A stretch of 64,000 nt of DNA, taken from Phoronis australis (taxonomy: Eukaryota > Phoronida > Phoronidae). The translations under genes were made by a program, and so were the position numbers. How positions within the stretch are numbered: the first letter of the stretch is position 1; each line of letters starts with the position of its first letter. The notes under the pieces are model-generated. The model worked only from the letters and a program-made list of their open reading frames with translations, was not told the DNA's origin and did no database searches. The stretch spans positions 172,025 through 236,024 of the forward strand of contig NMRA01000246.1 of NCBI GenBank assembly GCA_002633005.1, in the 5' to 3' direction. Of the stretch, positions 13,441 through 24,017 are shown piece after piece.

Positions 13441-15500
13441 AGAGGCTTTGTCAAAAATTGTATTTTTCGATAACTGATGGGGTTGAACTAACCTCATATT
13501 TGTAAGTATTTTTGTTTTGCTATTCCACATTTGTGTGTGATTTTGCTGTGTACTGTAGGTATCTCTGTCCAATCTCGGGTTTATCACAATTGTTAATGTC
13601 TTCATGATATCATTAAAAACTTCTAACCGTTATCTGTCTGGCCCTTCCTAACAACACAGTCTTCCTACAGATACATCTTCTTGTAATTTTACAGTCACTT
13701 AAAGTCACACATGCGCGCAAACAGGCGGGGGGGAGGGCTCGGGGTGGCTCGAACGACTACCTTCTTCCTCGAATGTTTGTTATCGAATATTACATGAACG
13801 GTCACAAAAAATCCATTCTGCTCATCCGCAAAATATTGTTTTTGTCACCAAATTAACCAGAAATTTAATTTAAAATGCAACTCTTTTGATATAGATCATT
13901 TGATGTTACGAAATTCGTCTCAAAATGTTCCTTAGTCTAACTGTAGGTAGCGCTTTGAAAGAAATGACTAATTGTTAAAAAAATATTGTGCTACAAATTT
14001 GGTTTGCCATAGAACGACGTCGTGTCGTTTTTGTCGACAGGCATAGTCTCAATGAATAACGAACTGCTAGCTTTTTCTGCAAACGCAGAAACCTCATCTC
14101 ATTTGAGTAAGGAATAAGTTGAGACCAGTTTTGTAGCGGCAAGTAGCTTAAATCAAAAGTTCACTTCCTGGGTTCATAACCAAGTTAAACATTAACAATT
14201 TACTTTTAACAAATTCATCTACCTTTGCATAGTAATGATATATGAATCAAATTTGATCTCCTCTTGTCTTCATTTTTCGTTAATTTAGGTAAACATTGGA
14301 TGTAATTTCAAGTGCGCAACAAGGCTATTCGGAACAATGTTACAAGAAGTGAGGCAGTGATAACTCAATCGCGACATGCCTAAACGTGTAAACTATTTTA
14401 TGAAAAATAAATCAAGATAAGTACTTTTTAAAATACTAACCCTGTTCCGCCATTGGATGCAATGTCAATGATTTGCACCATTTACAACAGGTGCTGCGGC
14501 AATATATTGTTCGTGCTCATGCAGTATTTTTTACAGTGTTTTATTACTCGTCGATTCCATGTGTTCTTTTCAAGTTTAGTCTTTCGTTGGTTTAGTTAAG
14601 TAAAACAACTTACGTCTGATATAGTTTCACAGAGTTTTCATCTGCGTCAGTTAAACAAAAACATTTTCGTGCTAAATTCGGGATGTGTTTTAGTTGGTCC
14701 AAGCTCATGTTTTCTTGATGTTGTGCAATGCCATTAGAAAAAGTATAATGAACGATGTGTTTTATTTAAGTGTACCTAATATCCACATTACCATTAGCTT
14801 CATCCTGTGCTTTGCCATGCAGTACAAGACTTTATTACGTACGATGTGTTTTAGTTATATATTCATGTTCATAATATCGTGGTGCTATGAATTGTAGAGA
14901 TTTTATTCCATAAAGTTGACCTCTAATATCTTCCAAAAATAATAGGAGGTTATATTTGACACAAAAGCCAGTTTCTGATGTTGAGTGTTCATAGTTGAGC
15001 AGTGAGAACTGCTAGTCAGCTCTGGGTTTTTGTTGCAATGGGATCGGAAGTTTTGATGTGTCCTCTTCAAGCTAAGATTGAATTTTGTCCCATGTTGTGC
15101 TAGAAATGTCAGTTACCAGTTACATCTTGATTTAAATGAATTTCTGTTTTACACTTTAGGATTTTTGTATTAGCTAATGTTGTGGTCATCAATATCAAAG
15201 CTAGGGGACCGGAGTCCACCCTGGGCGAAATTGGGGAGCATAAAAGATGACCGTGTGGGGAGAAATAATCCTAGCCACTGATGGTCATGAATAACATTAA
15301 AATCTTCTGTCACTTTTGACTGGCATTTTTGTTTTATGTTCAGTTTGAGACTGGCTTGGTACACCTTTAGTCAGAGCATACTTTTTACACGATTGATTCT
15401 AAAGGTAATGAAAGTACACTAAGATTTTTTTAAACGAGTGATAATTTTGGAAACTGCTCATCTTAGACATGAGTACTGAGCAAAATTAAGGACAAGCGTA
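13441..15500. other. Intergenic, no gene recognised
   Basis: AT-rich sequence with short chance frames (13238-13435, 14694-14897). The 14700-14870 stretch repeats the phrase GATGTGTTTTA, a minor internal similarity. A short G-rich run lies at 13725-13745. Confidence 0.4.
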
Positions 15501-15504
15501 TAAG

Positions 15505-15990
15505 GATGTTTTAGAGTTTATATAGTCCAGAAGATCGTTAATGTAGAGTAAGAGGAGAGGACCTATTACACTACCCCGAGGTACTCCAGCATTGAAGTAC
15601 CAGCCGGGCGAAGACAAGGGTGACAGGAGACCATCGATCCGCATTTTGTAAGTGCGACAAGCAAGATATGACTAGAAGTTTGAAGACAATGCCTAAGAAA
15701 CCATAAGATTGTAATTTGAGTAGCAGCAGATCATGGGGTCTGGGGAACGACATCAAATGCTGACACCAGGTCTAGAAATCCAGATCTTACGTTAAAACCT
15801 TGCTCAAACTGCAAGGGAATTTCATGTACAATTTTAATAATAGTTGCGACACAGTGCGGTTTTCAGGCATAAATCCGAACTGTCAATGGTAGATTAGGTC
15901 CTGAGAGATAGGGTGCTCAAACATGTGGCCTGTTAATTTTTCTCCAATTTTTTCACTCTACAGAGTGGAGAAATGTTATAGGGCGTTTAT
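15505..15990 (-). mobile_element. CR1/Jockey-type reverse transcriptase remnant
   Basis: Minus-strand translation across frameshifts gives successive fingers and palm blocks. RPITFLHSV lies near 15985-15955 and QFGFMPENRTVSQLLLKL near 15880-15830. FLDLVSAFDVV then PHDLLLLKLQSYGF lies near 15785-15700. Motif GVPRGSVIGPLLLLYINDLL lies at about 15585-15520. The catalytic YADD block expected next is not found, so the copy is truncated or rearranged. Clade is by motif style only. Confidence 0.8.
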
Positions 15991-16675
15991 TGGCATCGTC
16001 AGCTTCCAAGACAGAACATGCTTCTGATTGCAATATTTTGTTGTATAATACTGTCAGAAGAACTGTGACTTCTTTTGAAATTATTTTGTTCATTTTATTA
16101 GTTATAAGGTCGGTTCTGTCGTTTTTGTGTTCATCTGTGTTTTCTAATTGCTTCTTGACCTCAGAGAGTTAGGCTTGTATATGGACGAGGAGCTCAGATG
16201 TTCTACTTGGAAATTCAGGAAAGTTTCATGTTGGAACATTGTGACTTTGGATGTGCAGTATTGAAGAAATACGTTACTTTTCTCGTCAGTTGGTTTTAGT
16301 TCTTCAGTTAAGAACTTGAAACATGTGTCACTTTAAAAAGTGAAAGCTATAAACAGGGCTAAATGCAGCTATAAACTAAAGTTCGCTGAGAGCGACAAGT
16401 CAGTTTGTAGGCAATAGCGTACTGATTTTATTTCTCTAAGCCACGAATTTTATATAAAAGCGAAAATTGCCCTTAACTTCATGATACAGGATACATTTAA
16501 CAATTCTTGACAACAATAGGACAATCAGAAAAACGAATTTTTGCTATGTAATGGTACTGGTCATTTGTCTATGGCAACTGTTCTGTGAATGACCACTACG
16601 TCATCATGTGCACTACACTTAGAGTTAAGCTAAACGTGTAGATGACATGAGGGGCTATTGAATTACTCATTCAAC
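15991..16675. other. Intergenic, no gene recognised
   Basis: Likely decayed upstream part of the reverse-transcriptase remnant grading into anonymous AT-rich DNA. No coding frame with family resemblance. Confidence 0.35.
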
Positions 16676-16710
16676 TGTGAGCCAAAACACACCTGAGCAA
16701 TTTGTTAGCA

Positions 16711-17015
16711 TTGTAATAATGATATTAATAATAGTAGTAATAATGATAATGATAATGATAAAAATAATGATCACAGTAATAGTAATAACAATGATAATCA
16801 ATATACTTAGAAAACTTAGTCTATTATTGGGTTGTCTTTTTACTGTGCAGATTTCAAAAAGCAAAAATCGGTTAAGTTTACAGCAAGGTAATAAACGATC
16901 AAAAATGGCACTTTTGGCAATAAGCTGAAAACCAAAACAATTTAGCACAAACACCTCAACAATCTGTTTGGAAAAAATAATAACAATAAAAATAACAATG
17001 ATAACAATAACCAAC
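16711..17015. repeat. Two imperfect trinucleotide (AAT/GAT) microsatellites
   Basis: TAATAATGATATTAATAATA and related units fill 16711-16805. A second A/T-rich trinucleotide tract lies at 16972-17013. The long frames on both strands here are translations of the repeat, full of I, V and M, and are not genes. Confidence 0.85.
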
Positions 17016-17672
17016 ATACATTATGAAATGCGATATAATAGATTTCACCGTCGAATTAAAATGTACATAAACCCTGCTGGCGCCTGACAACTGTCGGTGC
17101 CTGCATGCCATGCACTCATGTGTATCTACGACCCAGTGAATGTTCTTTTACCTAGATATTTTCTAATGGGAACTTACCGGGAATTTACGTATCTGTGCAC
17201 GTGTTTACCCGGCTTCCCCCAAGAAAAACAGAGCGTCCACCCAAAGGACAAAATGTCGCCAGGTGAAATTTGCCAAATAAGTTTTGTGCTTTAGGTTTTC
17301 AAACGTAATTATAAACTCGTTGCCATCATCGTTATAAGAACGCTATAGGTCCCATTTGTGCTTATTGAAAGACAACTAAAGCCGCTGATATGTCTAAATA
17401 TGACAATGAATGCACATGCAGCAATTTGAGACTATATTGGGGATTCTTTCAGACCACTTTTACACTCCCCGTTGCACTCCCAGATACAGACACCACACGC
17501 TTTCTCATGGCAGTGGCACGGAATACCCCCCATATGACGAATATACCATGTCGCATTATTGAATAACTTTTTTCAAATACACGTTTGAATGCAACATGCA
17601 ATTTTTTACCATATTCCTTTATTTTGTTCACCTCCTCCCAATAAAAACGACATTTCAGATGTGCAATGATAC

Positions 17673-17836
17673 GCCATAAAATGTAACAATTTCGTAACTG
17701 TTACATTTTACTGCACTGCTACATTTTACGTTACTAGGCCTCTCCTAACATGTAACAAGTTGTTACATTTTATGTAATTGTTGCAATTTTCGTCGAATGC
17801 ACCTGCGAGAAATGCACCATTATTACATTTTATGAA
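17673..17836. repeat. Cluster of TGTTACATTTTA / TAAAATGTAACA palindromic motifs
   Basis: The motif occurs at 17677-17688 (inverted), 17699-17710, 17719-17728 (partial), 17750-17758 (inverted, partial), 17761-17772 and 17823-17832 (partial). The first two form a perfect 12 bp stem with a 10-base loop. A second stem is TGTAACAA/TTGTTACA at 17751-17767. Confidence 0.7.
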
Positions 17837-17839
17837 AGC

Positions 17840-18640
17840 GACGTCATATTTCATGAGTTTGCATGGTATTTGTTACACGGGGGAAAACGGTTAACGGCTT
17901 CTTTATCGGATTGTTTAAATGAAATTCTATTATATTTGTCAGGTCATATTAATAGGTAGTGCTTTCAATTGTTTTTTAACACGAATAGTTTCTTGGTGTA
18001 GTCACAAAATGTACCAGATGAAAGGAGTTTCCAGGATCTGGTAGCAAATTTGTTATTGTTAAAGCGTTCTTGTAGTCGTTTGTTGGTGCAGTCCTACAGT
18101 TTTTCATTACCCTCCCATATAAACACCCACCCGTTTAAGTAAACCCGCCTTGGACGCAGACACAAAAATCCCCGGTACGTGGCCCATTTCTGACTAAAAG
18201 GTACTCCGCAGTCCAAACCAAAGAAATTCTTACATGTAACTTAAGCATTTATATGACACCTATGCCCCAGACCTGAAAATTAGGATGTGAGCTAGACAAA
18301 AAGACATCATGGTTCACGTATTGTCGACATCGTACTTTTAACTTTTTACAAAATGCGTACGTTGAATCAGTGGCATCGACCACATAAGTAACCTCACTTA
18401 TTAACTTGCAGCAGACTAGTTGAGAGAAGCGGTACTAGTTAGTGTTCTTTTGAATTTCAGTGTATCAAGCTGATATGATTTGCATGCAGATAATTTTCCT
18501 TCCAATGGCTTGTACTTGCATACATGTATGTGTAAATCAGTTCAAGCTAGAATCTAGGGCATTTATTTATAGCTACTTCACATCTGTTTTATGCAAGTAT
18601 AGAGAAAAATAGTGTCATTGTAAATTGTTCGCGACTCCTT
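17840..18640. other. Intergenic / SLC26 3' flank
   Basis: Downstream of the minus-strand SLC26 gene. A minus-strand AATAAA (plus-strand TTTATT at 18562-18567) lies about 80 bases past the stop codon and is a plausible poly(A) signal. Nothing else was recognised. Confidence 0.45.
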
Positions 18641-18642
18641 TT

Positions 18643-20520
18643 TCATGAGACGCTCGTGTCGTTTCGGTTGCTATCAGCGGTGAGTGCAATTACAGCGTCA
18701 TTAACGGTCACGTGGATAGAAGAATTGTCGCTAAATTTGGTGAAGAAGTCGTTTCGTCCAAGAGCATCCAACACGCCGTTACCACACCCCGCAAGAACAA
18801 ATTCAACGCCCATCTTTGCGTATTTCTGCTTCATAAGTGTAATAACAGAGACGCCGGCACTGTCAATGAAATGGACAGAAGAACAGCTCAAAATAATAGC
18901 GCGGATGGGATCGTCTGCATTGCAGCTGACTTCCGACTTCGAACCATTTCCGGTGTCCCCACTCTGAATGGCCACATTTTGAGTGCCGTCTCTCGACGTT
19001 TTATCATCCGAGGAAGCACTCTCGTAAACAGTTTCGCTTGCAATACAGGGACAATCAGGATTAAGGATCTTGTTATAAATTTTGTTTTTTAAGAACTCGG
19101 CATTTGAAAAACAAATAGGAGCTTCTGTGTGGTAAATTCGAATTCCAGGAATGCTTGATGATTTCTCAAAATGTTGCTCACGGACGTAAATATCCGATTC
19201 ACCGACGCGCTCAAGAAGGTATCCAGAACTCAGTTGCGTACGCAACACAACAGTAAGTAAAGAAACACCTACGCCAACAACAAGACCGAGAGTTATATCC
19301 AGAAAGACGACAGAAATCCACGTCAGTAACCAAATAAAGAAATCGTATTTGTCCTTCCTCCAATAAAGAGACAGTTGTTTTAATTGTAGGAACATTCCTT
19401 TTAAGCTTACGATGATCAACACAGCCAGCACAGCCTTGGGCAAGGAGAACAGCAAAGGACCCATAAACAACATCACCATGAGTACCAGGATGGATGAAAA
19501 TATGTTTGCCAACTGAGTCTTTCCACTGCTACACTCGAACAACATACACCTAGGTGGCGCTGTAGCACCAGCAAAACACTGGAAGAAACTGCTGAAGAAA
19601 TGGGCGATACCATAGCCAAGTATCTCTTGGTTGGTGTCGATGGTGTACTCATATCTTTTTGTGAACACCTTTGCCAATGATATCGAAATTACTAAGCTTA
19701 TTATCGCAGTAATAAGCGCATCGATGACATACTCCCCTGCTCTATCCATTGGAGGAATTGTTGGTGCAGGAAAACCCATGGGTATGTCCCCAACTACAGC
19801 GATTTCAAAGTGTCTTTTAAATTCGCAGAAATGGGACACAACAGTCGCCACGATCACAACGAGAATTTCGACAGGAATTGGAACGCGCATTTTGGTTTTG
19901 AACCTTTCATTTATACATTCTTTGAAAAAGATCAACACTATCGCGGTGATGATGCTTATTACTACGCTTGCCACATTCGTTTGGGTGATTCTGGAAAACA
20001 CAGCGACGTATTTATACACAATGTTAAGGGCACCGACATAACTGGGTATTTTAACACCAAAAATCGAAGGAACTTGGCTAGTTGCGATGTGGAACGCACC
20101 CGTGGTGAATCCGCCGACGAATGCGTCCGACAAATAAACTATAACAACTCCAAGACGAAGAATACCAATTCCAATTTGAAATGCCCCAACAAGAAGAGTA
20201 ACAGATGTAGCTACACCAACGGATAATTGAGTGATTTCCAAAGAATCGTCTGCTAGCGTGTGGTTTCCCGCGAAATTGCTCTTGAAGTGAGTAACTTCAC
20301 GCTCCACAGCAGCGCCAATGAGAATACTGATCAAAGCCATAGTACCAATTGTAATATGTCGGGATGTACCGAAGAACATGTACAAAAGAATAGGAAAGAA
20401 CGAAGAGTAGATACCGTACACAGGAGGCACGCCAGTTAAAAGCGCGAACGCCATTCCTTGCGGAATATGCAAGATGGCAACCGACAAGCCTGCAATGACG
20501 TCATTGAGCAGCCATTGCTT
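18643..20520 (-). CDS. SLC26-family anion transporter, N-terminus missing
   Basis: Multipass plasma-membrane anion exchanger or channel of the SulP/SLC26 family. A single uninterrupted 626-codon frame starts in the first transmembrane region (KQWLLNDVIAGLSVAILHIP) and continues PQGMAFALLTGVPPVYGIYS and FGTSRHITIGTMALIS, the SulP signature region. Hydrophobic helices continue to about residue 430. A C-terminal STAS domain covers about residues 445-620 (FIDSAGVSVITLMKQKY), with a polar insertion (about residues 500-540) as in animal SLC26 proteins. An asparagine-rich loop (NFAGNHT) is a candidate glycosylation site. About 70-80 N-terminal residues are absent. The exon begins at an acceptor whose A is the unknown base 20522, next to a CA microsatellite. 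It resembles the SLC26A3/A5/A6 group more than A11, but no paralogue is assigned. Having no introns over 1.88 kb is unusual for this family. Confidence 0.93.
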   Translation of the reverse strand, partial: KQWLLNDVIAGLSVAILHIPQGMAFALLTGVPPVYGIYSSFFPILLYMFFGTSRHITIGTMALISILIGAAVEREVTHFKSNFAGNHTLADDSLEITQLSVGVATSVTLLVGAFQIGIGILRLGVVIVYLSDAFVGGFTTGAFHIATSQVPSIFGVKIPSYVGALNIVYKYVAVFSRITQTNVASVVISIITAIVLIFFKECINERFKTKMRVPIPVEILVVIVATVVSHFCEFKRHFEIAVVGDIPMGFPAPTIPPMDRAGEYVIDALITAIISLVISISLAKVFTKRYEYTIDTNQEILGYGIAHFFSSFFQCFAGATAPPRCMLFECSSGKTQLANIFSSILVLMVMLFMGPLLFSLPKAVLAVLIIVSLKGMFLQLKQLSLYWRKDKYDFFIWLLTWISVVFLDITLGLVVGVGVSLLTVVLRTQLSSGYLLERVGESDIYVREQHFEKSSSIPGIRIYHTEAPICFSNAEFLKNKIYNKILNPDCPCIASETVYESASSDDKTSRDGTQNVAIQSGDTGNGSKSEVSCNADDPIRAIILSCSSVHFIDSAGVSVITLMKQKYAKMGVEFVLAGCGNGVLDALGRNDFFTKFSDNSSIHVTVNDAVIALTADSNRNDTSVS

Positions 20521-20541
20521 CNCACACACACACACACACAC
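20521..20541. repeat. CA dinucleotide microsatellite with an unknown base
   Basis: A (CA)n run directly abuts the SLC26 exon. On the minus strand it is the TG-rich tract before the acceptor nG. The N at 20522 probably marks a local assembly join or a low-quality call in the microsatellite. Confidence 0.85.
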
Positions 20542-20829
20542 GTGCAAGCACGTGCGCTAGCACACGCATGCATGTTTGGTGTCAAAAGGCTACAAGAGAT
20601 TAAAATTTGCCAAATGACTACACATGGAAAGACTGTATTTGCCGCTAAACTCCAAACCTAATATAAATAGGAATGCAATTTTCTTGTTAAAAAGTATGAA
20701 ATTTCACTGTCGATATTGGCTACTTGTCTGGTTGCTGCATATTTAAATTAAAGTAAAATCGGTTTTCCTTATTGTTCGGGGTGACGGGAACTTAAAAGCA
20801 CTAAAATTGCCAAAATGCCACTAGAAGGC

Positions 20830-21530
20830 TCAGCGGTAGTTGGATCCGTACGAAAGTCGTTGTCATCTGTTGTCACATTCAAAAAATCGCTTGCCAGTTT
20901 CACAAAGATTTTGCAAGGGACTTTGTAGACACAGTCGTTTATGGCGGTCTTGTTATTCAATTGTTCCTGAATGAATCACACTTCTGATTTCGCGATAAAT
21001 CTAAAATAGCTGTGTCACGAGGCTCCAGATTGAGACAAGTACGGATTTTATGATCTTTTCTTCAGAATTAGCCTGCTTCTTTGTGACATGTTTTGACACC
21101 ATAAGAACTACTGAAACCAGAAGCAACTAGGTCATTAACGAGGTACATCCGCGGAAGCAAAAAACGTAACCAGGGGTGCGTCACAATAGTCGGACTCGTC
21201 CCAAAATCCTTCTTCTCGCCAGGAATACACGTACATCAGTCAAGTTTCAGAATGATCCTTAAGGCAGTTTAATGAATAGAGAGGCGGACGCCAGAAAAAA
21301 AAACGGACACGGAAATAATAAAACGGGCATTTGGAGGCGCAGATTACGTAATCCGTCCGAAAGTAAAAAGGTGTCGTCGTCTCCATAGCAGAATATTTTT
21401 TTGTCAAATTTCCTGAAATTTCATCCAGAAACTTGAAAGATACAGAGGCAGAAGTGAATAAATAAACTTGCCACGGAGGTTGTTGGATTTGTCCAAAACT
21501 CATCACCGTCTGTCGTCGGTTTCACAGGAG
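20830..21530 (-). repeat. Degenerate tandem repeat with a coding-like motif
   Basis: Four related ~35-base segments on the minus strand lie at about 20876-20836, 21215-21180, 21375-21339 and 21519-21478. They translate as VTTDDNDFRTDPTTAE, EKKDFGTSPTIVT, ETTTPFYFRTDYVI and KPTTDGDEFWTNPTTSV. Two are preceded by a short hydrophobic/basic stretch. No open frame links them and no clear splice sites flank each unit. It may be decayed duplicated exons or subrepeats of a mobile element. Function unknown. Confidence 0.45.
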
Positions 21531-21545
21531 CACGTTCGGCAAATC

Positions 21546-22256
21546 TCATTAAGGTTATCAGGACCTTAATAAACGGCGTCAACTCTAAGTAAAAAAATAT
21601 CGAAAAATTATGCTTTGTCAACCATTAAAAGTATATACCTGTATTTACTGAAAGGAAAAAGATTGATGACTCTAAAATATGCTTCTTTCAATTGTGTCTT
21701 TATCATTGTCATGTGACCACGTTTTTTAAATCAAATTTTCATGTGCAGAAAAGGTACATTCATTGCAAAATAACCCCCGCCGATTTTACTAAAACTTTTT
21801 TTAAATGAACACTTTGCATTATGTCTTGAAAAACGCTGTTAGAATTGTTGAATTATTCAGTTAGTTCTCGTTTTATGCCAAACTAATTCGCAAACAAGGC
21901 AATTTTATAAAAAATAGTGCCTTATTCGTGTATCGTTCTGTACGCTAAAACTAAGCATTTTAAAGCAAAATCCTAACAGCTTTTACGAGACTTGACGTAA
22001 AGTTTTCATTTAAAAAAGTTTTAATAAAATCGACAAGGGGGGTTATTATTTACGAATGTGCCTTTCTTGCTCATGAAAATTAGACTTAAACGTGGTCACG
22101 TGACAATAGTAAAGACACAGTAGTAAGAAGCATGTTTTTAGAATCCTCGATCTTTTCCTTTCAGAAAATATGATAATTTTAATGGCTGGCAAAGCATAGT
22201 TTTTCGATATTTGACTTAGAGTTGAGGTCTTTTATAAAGATCTTAGATAACCTTAA
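21546..22256. repeat. Large imperfect inverted repeat (~300 bp arms)
   Basis: The left arm 21546-21870 and the reverse complement of 21955-22256 match throughout at roughly 75-80% by eye. Shared blocks include the TATCGAAAAA..ATGCTTTG segment, GTGACCACGTTT, and the AATAACCCCC..GATTTTA segment followed by AAAACTTTTTTTAAATGAA. The loop is about 85 bases. Either a fold-back (MITE-like) element or a head-to-head duplication. Confidence 0.85.
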
Positions 22257-22974
22257 GATCCTGCATGGATTTTAGGAGATGCAACAGCAGACGCAAGACC
22301 GCCACCGGGAGGGCTAGACATAGGTGACAACATTATTGTATACCAACATAATGTGCAAAATTGGCCTCAACTTGTTACTAAATAAGACGAGAAGTGATTT
22401 CTGCGTTGACAAAAAAGATCCTCGGTGATTCAATAATCTGCTGTCTCTATAGCTGGCTCTCTATAAAATAACACTGTCACTGCTGATTCTGTAACTGCAA
22501 TCCACCCAGCTGTAACAATAACTTTGATTCAACTTCAACTTAAGTAACCCGTACCTGGATGATCATGCACTCTTACAATGGTTCTCCAACAAATCGCCAA
22601 TTCAAGCACATTTTACGCAATACTTCTGTAAACATATATTAGGCTCTACAATGTTCCTGACTGCGGTTCAGACTGCGATTTAATCACTTATAAGCTGGAA
22701 TATACTAGAATGCTCTGTACTACTCTATTAAATTACATCCCTAGTCTGACCTCATGGGTCATGTCAATCAAGTGCTATCTTCTCATAAACAACTAGAACA
22801 GTGAAATAAAGCCTATAGAACTAAAACCAATGCCAGTCTTCTCCTGACACATTCAATTTCTATAACGTTATTTTCATATTTTAAGGTCATCGGTTCGGGC
22901 AGATCAATACGAGTGTACTGAAAATGTTTTTCCTTCAAGCCATATTTTTCTAGGTATATAATTTAAAATCGCTA

Positions 22975-23890
22975 TATTTCAAGGCCCCTATCCAAATACA
23001 CTCAGTTGTTTCCATATTGGGTTCTAAACCAGAAAGCGTAAAGAATTGGTCTACGAAACTAAGGGTTTCTGTCAAACAATCAGTGGAACCATCAAGAGTT
23101 GACATTGTGTCGTCAGCAAATTGCCATATTTCTATCCGTTCCCAGCACCAATACCAACGATTTCCCTATTCGAACGCACTATTATCACCATTAATCTCTG
23201 AAGAGAGTTTGGATTACCCTGTCGGCAAAACCGACCAATTTAATTGTTGAACAACATTATCATCAATAACTAAAACATTCAAATTATCATCTTTACCTTC
23301 GTACAGCAAATTATAAATACTGTTCATTTCCAATAACAATTGAGCCAAGTCTGTAATTGTTTCTCCTTTCTATCAATCAATTTGGATAAAGTGTTGTTAA
23401 TAATTTTTTGAAGATAAAAATTTCGATGGTTTCTCATCAGGCTCAATACATCGTGCTCGAGTTCTAAGCATTGATCTTTTCATAACATATTCACATACGG
23501 TATATTGCATTATTCTTTTGAACAATGTTCAGGAATTTCTTCAAAACGGGTGACTGTTTCAAATAGCATGCTAATTTACATTTCTAAACTGTTCATGCAG
23601 CTATGGGTCTCTCTTTTTTGGTTTTACTGAACTAAATAATTAAAGTTATTGCGAATATTGAGCAGGAGCATATAAAAAAACAAAGAATCGTCTATGCTTA
23701 ATTTCAATTCGTTATCTGGATTCAAAGAAATTGCATCTATGCCATAAAGCACGGCAGCATATCCTAATTTGGTTTCCTTGTAATCATTTTCAGCTGACCT
23801 CACATGATGGGTATCTCTAAGTAGAGAGTTGTTAAATCGTCAAAGGTTCGGACCTCTAGAAAAGTGTATAAGTTAACTCTTAACCCAAGT
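22975..23890 (-). mobile_element. Second L1/Tx1-like reverse transcriptase remnant
   Basis: On the minus strand WQFADDTMSTLDGSTDCLTE followed by FVDQFFTLSGLEPN and ECIWIGAL lies at about 23130-22985, the L1-type catalytic loop and following region. A CRQG-like palm block lies upstream near 23225. Weaker similarity may extend to about 23890. Stops and frameshifts are present and the 3' end is lost near 22975. It is a different copy from the one at 11.8-13.4 kb. Confidence 0.75.
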
Positions 23891-24017
23891 GCAACGGAGA
23901 AATTGTCGAAACAGGAACTACCCAAATCGCAATATTCCGATTCGGACCGGATACTGATACGGGCCTGGACAGGCGCACTTCAACGACCCGCTTTTCTCTT
24001 GTTTATTTCTGTGGCAA

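Noticed and set aside
16667-17017. 116-codon frame rich in I and V, and its 83-codon plus-strand counterpart
   Set aside because: These are translations of trinucleotide microsatellites, which give long frames on both strands.
18656-20226. Plus-strand frames of 103-138 codons over SLC26
   Set aside because: They are antisense shadows of the SLC26 coding exon.
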